Shown here: one piece after another, positions 1 through 6,540 of the stretch | Position numbering within the stretch: position 1 is the stretch's first letter | How the letters are laid out: each line of letters opens with the position of its first letter | Assembly: GCA_046727955.1 (NCBI GenBank) | Contig: JBKPDO010000075.1 | Coordinates: 1-22,127 of the forward strand | From: DASVXQ01 sp046727955 | GTDB lineage: Bacteria; Actinomycetota; CALGFH01 | Length of the DNA: 22,127 bases | Reading direction: 5' to 3' | Notes under the pieces: generated by a model | What the model was told of the DNA's origin: nothing | What the model saw: the letters and a program-made list of their open reading frames with translations, nothing else | Databases searched by the model: none | Program-made: the position numbers and the translations under genes

Positions 1-351
1 GGCGTGGGAGCGGCCGTGGTCGGATTCGACCTTGCCGATCCCGGCCAGCAGCTGCCACGACAGCGCCGGGCAGGTCCTGGCCGCGGCCACGTACAGGCCC
101 AGGTAGCCACCCGGAATATCCCCAAGCGCAAACGAGCTGGCGTCCGCAACCCTCCCTCCCGCCGAGGCCGAAGCGGAGGCGGCGGGCGGCGGGGGAGTCC
201 GGCCCACCCGCAGCACCTGCTGGATCGTGCGACCGACCGCGCCACCCACCTCGGCCAGGGGGAAACCTGGGGAGGCGCGGCCGGTCAGCACGGCCAGCAG
301 CAGCAGCGCTGCGACGATTCCGGTGGCCTTGGCCCTGAAGCTTGAGTTCAC
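1..351 (-). CDS. Lytic transglycosylase-like protein of a conjugation module, N-terminal part (runs off the window)
   Basis: The reverse strand from a GTG at 351 reads 117 residues to the window edge without a stop. The start overlaps the stop of the upstream gene (GTGA, 4 bp), which implies translational coupling. A hydrophobic segment at about residues 10-24 (IVAALLLLAVLTG) looks like a signal peptide or membrane anchor. An Ala/Ser/Pro linker follows at about 50-65. Near residues 100-115 is the stretch WQLLAGIGKVESDHGRS, where the Glu fits the catalytic residue of SLT/lysozyme-like transglycosylases. Such enzymes cut peptidoglycan so that a secretion channel can cross the wall, which agrees with the two conjugal-type membrane proteins upstream. 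In actinobacterial elements they are often fused to an NlpC/P60 peptidase; whether that holds here lies outside the window. Confidence 0.75.
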   Translation of the reverse strand, partial: MNSSFRAKATGIVAALLLLAVLTGRASPGFPLAEVGGAVGRTIQQVLRVGRTPPPPAASASASAGGRVADASSFALGDIPGGYLGLYVAAARTCPALSWQLLAGIGKVESDHGRSHA

Positions 352-923
352 GACACCTTCCACCCGGCGCTGCCGCGCCGTACCGTCAGGAAGGCCGTAG
401 GCATGTTGGATGGGCTGACCTCCGCCATGACCAGCACTCGCACGACCGTCGCGCTGAGCCGCTGCCGCTGCAGCGCCTTGACCCGGTTGGCGGGGACCTG
501 CTTCTGCTGCGCGTACCAGGCGGTCGCCGCGTCCTCCGGGCGCTGGGCGGCACGCGGCGCCGCCGGAGTGACCGCGCCCGCCGCAGCGCCCGGAGAACCG
601 GCCCCCCGGCTCGCCCCCGCGGGCACTGCCGCCGCGGCGGGAACGGCGGCCAGCCCGGGGGCGGAGGCGGCCAGGGGGGGATCGGCGTGCTCGTACAGCG
701 AGCTCACCATGGCCACCAGCGCGACCGAGAGCACCGCCGCCGCCGCAGCCCGGCGCCCCAGCGGCGTGGCCAGCATCCGAAGCGGAACCATCATCAGCCG
801 TGTGGCGGCGCGGACGGCGGCGCTATCGGCGGCCCCGGACCACGGCCCAGGGACGGCGGTGCCAATGCGCTTTGCGGTGCCAATGCGCTTTGCGGTGCGA
901 ACAGACGATGCCTCAGCGTTCAT
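348..923 (-). CDS. Single-pass membrane protein, conjugal-transfer type
   Basis: This gene encodes 191 residues. The ATG at 923 is preceded by GAGGAG at good spacing. A short basic N-terminus carries a duplicated motif (TAKRIG twice). One membrane helix lies at about residues 58-75 (RRAAAAAVLSVALVAMVSSLY), then an Ala/Pro/Gly-rich linker to about residue 125. The soluble C-terminal segment has the pattern AATAWYAQQKQVPANRVKALQRQ followed by VRVLVMAEV and FLTVRRGSAGWKV. That pattern recalls small conserved proteins next to TrbL-like and transglycosylase genes in actinobacterial conjugative elements. The gene starts 37 bp after the TrbL-like gene and overlaps the transglycosylase by 4 bp, so the three are probably one transcript. 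The biochemical role is not known to me; a periplasm-side structural part of the mating channel is an inference. Confidence 0.6.
   Translation of the reverse strand: MNAEASSVRTAKRIGTAKRIGTAVPGPWSGAADSAAVRAATRLMMVPLRMLATPLGRRAAAAAVLSVALVAMVSSLYEHADPPLAASAPGLAAVPAAAAVPAGASRGAGSPGAAAGAVTPAAPRAAQRPEDAATAWYAQQKQVPANRVKALQRQRLSATVVRVLVMAEVSPSNMPTAFLTVRRGSAGWKVS
857..898. repeat. 18-bp tandem duplication inside the conjugal protein gene
   Basis: The unit CGGTGCCAATGCGCTTTG occurs twice in exact tandem (857-874, 875-892), followed by the first six bases again. The unit is a multiple of three, so the reading frame is kept and the N-terminal motif TAKRIG is doubled. It looks like a recent slippage or duplication event in the cytoplasmic tail. 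Confidence 0.9.
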
Positions 924-960
924 TCGGTCAGCTCCTCGAGGTAGTGCGCCGTCCCAGGCC

Positions 961-2172
961 CTAGGCCCGCCGGCGGTTTATGGACCGCCGCACCAGCAGC
1001 ACGGCGGCAACGAGTGGCCAGGTCGACCCGGCCAGCAGTACGCCGATGTACTCGTCGCTGTGGTGCAGCGCCTCGGCCAGGCGCATGACCGCGAACGACC
1101 CCAGCGACGTCAGGCCGAGCAGCGCAGCGCAGGCCATCACCGGCAGCAGCCAGTAGCGGATCAGCGCGCCCCGGCGGTGCGGACCCTCGACAGCGAACGG
1201 CAGTGCGAACAGACCGGCGAGGCAGAGCAGGAACAGCAGCGCCTGCGCGCAGGTGGCCAGCATGGCGAGCACCCCGAGCGCGATCGAGAACGGCAGCACG
1301 TAGCCAAGCGCGGAGGTGGCAATGAAGGCGCGCTCAGGCCCGTGGCGACCGATCGCCCAGTCATTCACCGAGCTCACGCTCTTCCGCAGCATGCCCAGCA
1401 CGTTCGACTTGCTGCCAGGCGGTGCGGTGGCCAGCACACCGCTGCCCGTCTGCACGCGCGACAGCGGATGGGCCACGAACGAGGTCCAGTAGCGCGTGGC
1501 CAGCTCCTGGAGCGCCTGCTGCGGGGGCGAGCTCGGCTTGAGCCGCTCGCTCGGTGCCGCGGTCGCCACCACGTCGAGCATCATGTTCGGTATCGCCACC
1601 CCCGGCGCGGCGGCGCCGCGCACAGTCGCCTGCGGCTTCGTGACCAGGACTGTCCCCGCGACCAGGAGCAGCAGGGCCAGCGCCCAGGTCCGGCGCGACG
1701 GCCTCAGCACCAGCCCGTAGCCGACCAGCGCGACCATCACGAGCTCGGTGCCGGCCTCCAGGAACGCGCGGTGATCACTGCGCCATGAGGTGAGGCTGCC
1801 CGCGGTGCTGTCTCCCACCAGGAAATCGAGCAGGTTCAGTCGGTACACGTCGCGCTGGCGCTCGATCGAGGACTTCGCCAGCCACGCGGTGACGTGCATC
1901 GCCTGACGCGCGAAGATGTTCAGCACGCCATGCCCCTCGACGGCGATGGACTCGCGCTGGTAGTCCCAGGGCTTGCCGGCCGAGCCGGGGGCGTCGCCGC
2001 GGTGGGGAAGGGCGATCGCGAGCAGCGCCAGCACGATGAACGCGATGGCCAGGTACCGGAACAGGATCGCGCCGACCTGACGGGCGACGCCCCGCTGGCG
2101 CACGGGCCCGGTCCAGATCCTGACCGCCGCAGCCGGAAGCCCGGCTCGGCGGCGCTCCGTGGTGCTGTTCAC
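961..2172 (-). CDS. Polytopic membrane protein, TrbL/VirB6-like conjugation channel component
   Basis: The product is 403 residues from a GTG at 2172, chosen because GGGGAAG lies six bases upstream. A longer frame reaches 2280 but would run through the LexA boxes. Hydrophobic segments occur near residues 32-51, 130-147, 153-170, 275-310 (two), 322-345 and 365-385. A large polar loop (about 170-265) lies between the third and fourth. A basic C-terminus ends the protein (RRSINRRRA). This layout of an N-terminal helix, a big extracytoplasmic loop and a C-terminal helix bundle fits TrbL/VirB6-like proteins. Its place upstream of the other two conjugal-type genes supports the call. Sequence identity to a named family was not tested, so it is a family-level guess from topology and context. 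Confidence 0.55.
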   Translation of the reverse strand: MNSTTERRRAGLPAAAVRIWTGPVRQRGVARQVGAILFRYLAIAFIVLALLAIALPHRGDAPGSAGKPWDYQRESIAVEGHGVLNIFARQAMHVTAWLAKSSIERQRDVYRLNLLDFLVGDSTAGSLTSWRSDHRAFLEAGTELVMVALVGYGLVLRPSRRTWALALLLLVAGTVLVTKPQATVRGAAAPGVAIPNMMLDVVATAAPSERLKPSSPPQQALQELATRYWTSFVAHPLSRVQTGSGVLATAPPGSKSNVLGMLRKSVSSVNDWAIGRHGPERAFIATSALGYVLPFSIALGVLAMLATCAQALLFLLCLAGLFALPFAVEGPHRRGALIRYWLLPVMACAALLGLTSLGSFAVMRLAEALHHSDEYIGVLLAGSTWPLVAAVLLVRRSINRRRA

Positions 2173-2214
2173 GGCTTCCCCTTCACGTGAACGCGACGAT
2201 GCCGCCCAAGCCGC

Positions 2215-2245
2215 TCGAACAAATGTTCGAACAAACATATGTTCG
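2215..2245. promoter_or_regulatory. Tandem LexA (SOS) boxes upstream of the conjugation operon
   Basis: Box 1 at 2215-2230 reads TCGAACAAATGTTCGA. This is a perfect palindrome except for its AA/TT centre, and an exact match to the Gram-positive/actinobacterial SOS consensus CGAAC-N4-GTTCG. Box 2 at 2232-2245 reads CAAACATATGTTCG, with one mismatch in the left half. They lie 43-73 bp upstream of the GTG start of the TrbL-like gene, where a repressor would cover the -10 region of a minus-strand promoter. No plus-strand gene is near, so the minus-strand operon is the likely target. Confidence 0.75.
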
Positions 2246-2261
2246 ACCCTTCGTCCGCCAT

Positions 2262-2267
2262 AGTCAA
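2262..2267 (-). promoter_or_regulatory. Candidate -35 element of the LexA-controlled promoter
   Basis: On the minus strand the sequence is TTGACT, close to the TTGACA consensus. The region 17-19 bases downstream falls inside LexA box 2, where only a weak -10 (such as GAACAT or ACATAT) can be read. The location is consistent with repression by LexA, but the -10 is not convincing alone. Confidence 0.35.
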
Positions 2268-2409
2268 GTTGGAAAGGCACGATTTGAGGGACTGGCGGCC
2301 TATCTCCTTGGCGCCAGTGAAATCCTCGAAACCACCAGCAGGCCCGCGAACGAGAAACACGAGGGCGAACTGGTAGCTCGTGGACAGGCGGCGCGGACCT
2401 GGGTCGGCG

Positions 2410-3498
2410 TCAGCGAGGGCGGGGGCGGCGCCGGTCCGGTTCGATCCGCTCGGGCGGTGCGACCAACGCGCCGTACGGCTGCGGCGGTGTGACCAGCGCC
2501 TCCTCGAGCAGGCGGTAGAACAGCAGCCCCCGGTGGCGCGCGGAGCGCCGGTTGAACCGGAAGGTGAACTCGTCCAGGTACCAGTCCAGCAGGTCCGAGG
2601 AGGCGGCGCCCTGGTGCGTGCCCAGCAGCCAGCGGGTGAGGCGCAGCTCGACGTCGCGGAGGTGGGCCAGTGGCGGTCGTGGCGGCTCGGCGCCGAGCTC
2701 CAGGCTGACGGCTTGCCCAGGGCCGCCGGTCGGGGCCACGAGCGCCCCTGTGGCGCCCGCGCGCGCCGGCAGCTCCACCCGGCGGTCCAGCTCGGACAGG
2801 AAGGCGACGTCGCGCACGCTCTCGGCACGGACGGCCGTCTGCGGCTCGATCGCCCACACGACGAACCGCACCAGGTCCTGCGTGGTGCCGGACGGCAGCC
2901 GCTGCATCCGCACCCGGCCGGCCTCACTGCCACGGTCCTCCACAGCGATCGCCACCACGGCCCGTGGCCGCCGCCGGCGGCGGTCGCCAGGCGCGCGGGC
3001 GGTCACCTCGCGGGTGGGGCGTGCCGACAGCACCATCCTGCCCACCTCCACCACGCCCTCCAGGCGAGGGCGGCCAGAGCGGACCATCGCACGCCGCAGG
3101 CGGTGGAGGATCGTCCACGCGGTCTCGTAGCTGCCGAGACCCAGGGCGCGTCGCAGGCGCGTCGCCGAGACGCCCTCGTCAGCGGTGCTAACGTACCAGG
3201 CCGCCGCGAACCACTGCCGCAGCGGCGTGCGAGTGCCCTGGAACAGGGTGCCCGCGGTCACCGTGGTCTCGTGGCCGCACGAGCGGCACACCAGGCGCCG
3301 CCGCGACCCGCGCCAGGGATCGGCGGCCCAGCCGCAGCGCGAGCAGAGAAAGCCGTTGGGCCAGCTCAGACGCTCGAGGTAACGCACGCACGAGCCGTCG
3401 TCCGGGAAGAACGCCAGGAACTCCTCCCAGGTGCGCGGGTAGTCCTGCCCTGGCACCGGGTTGCCGGGCGCTCGCTGGATCGGGATCGGCGGGAGCAT
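2410..3498 (-). CDS. IS1595-type transposase homologue with degraded catalytic residues
   Basis: This is an open frame of 362 residues. The N-terminal portion matches the IS1595 layout: GNPVPGQDYPRTWEEFLAFFPDD, then a zinc ribbon with CSRCG at about 52-56 and CRSCG at about 71-75, then GTLFQGTRTPLRQWF. The C-terminal portion has RWLLGTHQG and YLDEFTFRFNRR, also typical. The residues expected to bind metal look altered. The usual VEVDE motif reads VEVGRM, and the usual VxTDGW motif reads VRAESVRD. The protein is probably inactive as a transposase, yet there is no stop or frameshift. No terminal inverted repeats were identified. It could be a decayed insertion sequence or a domesticated DNA-binding derivative. 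Confidence 0.7.
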   Translation of the reverse strand: MLPPIPIQRAPGNPVPGQDYPRTWEEFLAFFPDDGSCVRYLERLSWPNGFLCSRCGWAADPWRGSRRRLVCRSCGHETTVTAGTLFQGTRTPLRQWFAAAWYVSTADEGVSATRLRRALGLGSYETAWTILHRLRRAMVRSGRPRLEGVVEVGRMVLSARPTREVTARAPGDRRRRRPRAVVAIAVEDRGSEAGRVRMQRLPSGTTQDLVRFVVWAIEPQTAVRAESVRDVAFLSELDRRVELPARAGATGALVAPTGGPGQAVSLELGAEPPRPPLAHLRDVELRLTRWLLGTHQGAASSDLLDWYLDEFTFRFNRRSARHRGLLFYRLLEEALVTPPQPYGALVAPPERIEPDRRRPRPR

Positions 3499-3523
3499 CC
3501 CGTGTATCTTCTCCCGCGCCTGC

Positions 3524-3547
3524 GACGGGCTCTCTGACGGGCTCTCT
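3524..3547. repeat. 12-bp tandem repeat at the 3' end of lepB
   Basis: GACGGGCTCTCT occurs twice without a gap (3524-3535 and 3536-3547). The second copy overlaps the lepB stop codon. It may mark the junction where the IS1595-like gene joined, but that is a guess. Confidence 0.8.
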
Positions 3548-4232
3548 ACAGATCGCCGACGTGCGAAATCGGCCAGACTTTGACGATCGCCCTGCCGACC
3601 AGCGCGGATCTCGGGACCTGGCCGAAGTATCTGGAGTCGGCGGAGTCCCCGCGGTTATCGCCCATCATCCAGTAATGGTCTGGCTTGATCCTGACCGGCC
3701 CGAAGTCCGATGTGAAAGTATTGCGTGGCAGGTAGGCCTCCACCACCGGTCGCCCGTTGCGCCACAGCTTGCCGTCGCGGCCCGCGATGACGTCACCGGG
3801 GATGCCGACGACCCGCTTGATCAGGTCCTCGTTCCCGGGCGGCGTGCCGCCCAGGCTTTGCGCCATGGCGCGACGCACCCAGGAGAGGGGTCCCTGTGCC
3901 TGCTGCGGCCTCTCGTCGGTCGGGCGCAGGAAGACGACGACCTGCCCGTGCTCGGGGTCGCCGACGCGGTATGCCATCCGGTTCACCACCACCCGATCGC
4001 CGACGTCCAGGGTGGGCTCCATCGATCGGGAGGGGATGAAGAAGGCCTGCACGAGGAAGCCTTTGACGACCACGGCGAGCACGAAGGCTGTGAGGACGAG
4101 CAGCGGCAGCTCGGTGAGCAGGCGCGACTTCTTGCGGCGGCGGACGTGCCTGCCGTGGTAGCGCTGGTAACGGGTGGGCCGCACCCGTTCGCTGATGCTC
4201 AGCGTCCCACGCTCCAGCTCGTGGTCATGCAT
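3546..4232 (-). CDS. lepB: Signal peptidase I
   Basis: The 228-residue product is a membrane-bound serine protease that removes signal peptides from exported proteins. A basic N-terminus (RRRKK near 31-35) precedes one membrane helix at about 41-60. The catalytic Ser70 lies in FIPSRSMEPTL and the general-base Lys139 in DLIKRVVGIPGD. The family box MGDNRGDSADSR lies at about 190-201. All the key S26A motifs are present, and the length is normal for an actinobacterial enzyme with a single N-terminal anchor. The ATG at 4232 sits directly behind a GGAGG with almost no spacing, so the true start could differ slightly. It is transcribed towards the transposase-like gene and away from the WWDG protein gene. 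Confidence 0.95.
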   Translation of the reverse strand: MHDHELERGTLSISERVRPTRYQRYHGRHVRRRKKSRLLTELPLLVLTAFVLAVVVKGFLVQAFFIPSRSMEPTLDVGDRVVVNRMAYRVGDPEHGQVVVFLRPTDERPQQAQGPLSWVRRAMAQSLGGTPPGNEDLIKRVVGIPGDVIAGRDGKLWRNGRPVVEAYLPRNTFTSDFGPVRIKPDHYWMMGDNRGDSADSRYFGQVPRSALVGRAIVKVWPISHVGDL

Positions 4233-4374
4233 CCTCCATCGGTGTTGCGACGCCGCCGCTTGATTGGCCCCCGGTGGCTCCGCTCAGAACCATTACTGTA
4301 ACTCTTCAGGCTGCTCAACCCTGGAGGTCCGTACGGGTGCGGAGGATCACGCGGGATCGGGAGGCGACGCTCCG

Positions 4375-4824
4375 ATGAGCGCGTCGGTGCAGCGTTTCAC
4401 GGCTCCGGACAGCCAGGCCCTCGAGAGGATGGTCGGCGACTACCTTGCCAGGGGCTTCGTGGTGGTGGGCAGGACCGATCGCTCGGCGCTCCTGCGCAAG
4501 GAAAAGCGCTTCAACGTCGCTGTCGCCCTCGTGAGCTCGCTGGCGTGCGGTGTGGGCCTGCTGGTCTATCTGCTCGTCTACGCTGCGCAGCGGGACGAGG
4601 TGGTGGAGATTTTCGTGCTGGAGCCGGGGCGCGGCGGACCGTTCCTCTCGGACGACCGGCGCTGGTGGTGGGACGGCGAACGCTGGCAGGACACCGAGCA
4701 GCTGGTTCCGCCGGGCAGCCAGCGCTCCGGCGACGGCGCCTACTGGTGGGACGGCGCCTCCTGGCGCCCGGTCCCGCCCTCCGAGCGCAGCTGGCCCACC
4801 CCTCCAGGTCCACCCGGCGAGTAG
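4375..4824 (+). CDS. Small membrane protein with two WWDG (DUF2510-like) motifs
   Basis: This encodes 149 residues from the ATG at 4375, which has GGGAGG ten bases upstream; an upstream in-frame ATG at 4264 has no such support. The N-terminal 40 residues (QALERMVGDYLARGFVVVGRTDRSALLRKEKRFN) resemble a domain common in actinobacterial membrane proteins. A hydrophobic hairpin or helix follows at about 47-70. After a basic/acidic stretch come two motifs, RRWWWDGERW and AYWWDGASW, of the short Trp-rich type found in DUF2510-like segments. The end is Pro-rich. Function is not known. The motifs are often found in cell-envelope or sensing proteins, but nothing here assigns a role. Confidence 0.7.
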   Translation: MSASVQRFTAPDSQALERMVGDYLARGFVVVGRTDRSALLRKEKRFNVAVALVSSLACGVGLLVYLLVYAAQRDEVVEIFVLEPGRGGPFLSDDRRWWWDGERWQDTEQLVPPGSQRSGDGAYWWDGASWRPVPPSERSWPTPPGPPGE

Positions 4825-4855
4825 CACCGGGCGCGGTTCCGTCGCCAGCGTAATC

Positions 4856-4900
4856 GGGAGAGAGAGTGAGTCTTCTCTCTCTCTCTCTCTCCCTCCCTCT
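4856..4900. repeat. Purine/pyrimidine tract able to form a hairpin
   Basis: GGGAGAGAGAG at 4856-4866 is complementary to CTCTCTCTCCC at 4883-4893, inside a (CT)n run from about 4873. It could act as a transcription terminator for the WWDG gene, or be a slippage-prone microsatellite; there is no U-run after it. Confidence 0.6.
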
Positions 4901-4991
4901 CTTCAATTGGGATTGTACGAACCGGCGTGTGTGGGCTGGCGCATTGCGTGAGGATGTGTACAGTTATGCCACCTGGCGCTGAGTACTAGAG

Positions 4992-5183
4992 GTGGGGGCC
5001 GTTACCACCACCGTTGCCGATCTGCTGGCCATGGCGGACCTGTCGCTCACCTTGGTCGCTGGCAAGGACAGGGTCGGGCGGCCAATCCGCTGGGCCCACG
5101 TCTCCGAGCTGGAGGCGTTCTCGCGTGGCCTGCTCGGCCCGGTACGCGACTACGACCGCCGCCAGCACGGCGACCTGGTGTAG
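4992..5183 (+). pseudogene. PucR-family regulator remnant, internally deleted
   Basis: This 63-residue frame starts with GTG at 4992. It opens with the typical PucR N-terminal pattern (TVADLLAMADLSLTLVAG, then RPIRWAHVSELE). It then jumps to LLGPVRDYDRRQHGDLV, which resembles the segment just ahead of the C-terminal helix-turn-helix in full-length PucR proteins (about 400-550 residues). A TAG stop follows. No helix-turn-helix is encoded downstream in any frame I could read. The simplest reading is loss of the central domain followed by truncation. In intact actinobacterial loci such regulators control purine, polyamine or GABA genes, so this may be the former local regulator of the pot operon. 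Confidence 0.65.
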
Positions 5184-5352
5184 AGCCTGGCGGAGCGGTG
5201 ACCGATGGCCGCCAGATATCCCGAGTCCATCGCCGAAGTGGCGAAGCTATGTACTTTCGGGGGCCAGATCGGCTATATGAGTACGGAATCAGTGGTGATA
5301 GCGTCCGGAACGTGGTGGTGGCCGGGCCTTCTCTAGCGGGAGACGAGGTCGG

Positions 5353-6540
5353 ATGCGACAGACCGAGGTAGCGTCGAGCCTCCCCTCGAGCGCGCCCCCG
5401 ACAGGTGAGCTGGCCACGATCGAGCTCGTCGGCGTCAACAAGCACTTCTCCGTCCCCGGCGGGAGCATCGTGGCGGTCGAGGACGTGGACCTCGCCATCA
5501 CCCCCGGTGAGTTCTTCTCGCTGCTCGGCCCGTCCGGCTGCGGCAAGACCACGACGCTGCGGATGCTCGCCGGCTTCGAGGAGCCGACCAGCGGCCGCAT
5601 CCTGCTGTACGGCAGGGACATGGTCGGGGTGCCGCCCTACCGGCGCGACGTGAACATGGTCTTCCAGCACTATGCGCTGTTCCCGCACATGAACGTCCAC
5701 GACAACATCGCCTTCGGGCTGCGTCACAAGAAGGTCGCCAAGGACGAGATCGAGCGGCGCGTCACCGAGTCGCTGCGACTGGTCGAGCTGGAGGGACGGG
5801 ATCGGCGCCGGCCACGGCAGCTCTCCGGCGGCCAGCAGCAGCGGGTGGCGCTGGCCAGGGCGCTGGTCAACCGTCCGCGGGCGCTGCTGCTCGACGAGCC
5901 GCTCGGCGCCCTCGACCTGAAGCTGCGGCGGGCGATGCAGCTCGAGCTCAAGCGTATCCAGCGGGAGGTCGGCATCACCTTCGTCTACGTGACCCACGAC
6001 CAGGAGGAGGCGCTCACCATGTCGGACCGGCTGGCGGTGATGAACGCCGGCCGGATCGAGCAGCTAGGGACACCGCGGGAGCTGTACGAGCGGCCGGTCA
6101 CCAGGTTCGTGGCCGACTTTCTCGGCACCTCGAACATCTTCAGCGGGCGGTTGGAGCGCCGCGGCGACGCCTGGGCGCTTGCCGGCCTCGGGCCCGACGA
6201 GCGCGTGCTCGCGCTCGACGCCAACGGGTTCATGGCCGGCGAGGACGTCGAGATCGCCGTGCGGCCGGAGAAGATCGCGCTGCGGCCGCTGGACGATCCG
6301 CCACCCGCCGCGCAGTGCGCGGTCCGCGGCACCGTTACTGATGTCGTCTACCTCGGGACGTCGACCAGCTATACGGTCAAGACCGGTGGGGGCAGCGAAG
6401 TCTCCGTCTATCAGCAGAACATGGCGAGCGCCCCGGGCACCGAGGTCGCCGCCGACCAGGTGGGATGGCTGTCGTGGCTGCCTGAGCACTCCTATGTGCT
6501 GAGTCAAGCCGTCGAGCCCAAGGAGGGATCGGCTCTGTGA
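5353..6540 (+). CDS. potA: Spermidine/putrescine ABC transporter, ATP-binding subunit
   Basis: The 395-residue product powers polyamine import by ATP hydrolysis at the cytoplasmic face of the membrane. It has Walker A GPSGCGKTT at 59-67, the Q-loop in VFQHYALFPHM near 103-113, and signature LSGGQ at 157-161. It also has Walker B ALLLDEP at 177-183 and the switch histidine His215 in VTHDQEEA. A C-terminal TOBE-type domain covers about 300-385 and ends with the WLSWLPEHSYVL pattern, a feature reused below to recognise a decayed copy. The gene overlaps potD by 4 bp (GTGA). It begins about 170 bp after the PucR remnant, and the intervening sequence shows no clear promoter to me. Confidence 0.95.
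   Translation: MRQTEVASSLPSSAPPTGELATIELVGVNKHFSVPGGSIVAVEDVDLAITPGEFFSLLGPSGCGKTTTLRMLAGFEEPTSGRILLYGRDMVGVPPYRRDVNMVFQHYALFPHMNVHDNIAFGLRHKKVAKDEIERRVTESLRLVELEGRDRRRPRQLSGGQQQRVALARALVNRPRALLLDEPLGALDLKLRRAMQLELKRIQREVGITFVYVTHDQEEALTMSDRLAVMNAGRIEQLGTPRELYERPVTRFVADFLGTSNIFSGRLERRGDAWALAGLGPDERVLALDANGFMAGEDVEIAVRPEKIALRPLDDPPPAAQCAVRGTVTDVVYLGTSTSYTVKTGGGSEVSVYQQNMASAPGTEVAADQVGWLSWLPEHSYVLSQAVEPKEGSAL

Noticed and set aside
342..1788. Plus-strand open frames over the conjugation genes
   Set aside because: Low-complexity Arg/Gln/His-rich shadows of the minus-strand genes, which have good ribosome-binding sites, membrane helices and 4-bp overlaps.
2173..2280. N-terminal extension of the TrbL-like protein to 2280
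   Set aside because: It would translate the LexA boxes and promoter; GTG at 2172 has a strong ribosome-binding site.
4264..4374. N-terminal extension of the WWDG protein from ATG 4264
   Set aside because: No ribosome-binding site, non-family-like residues, and a better start with GGGAGG at 4375.
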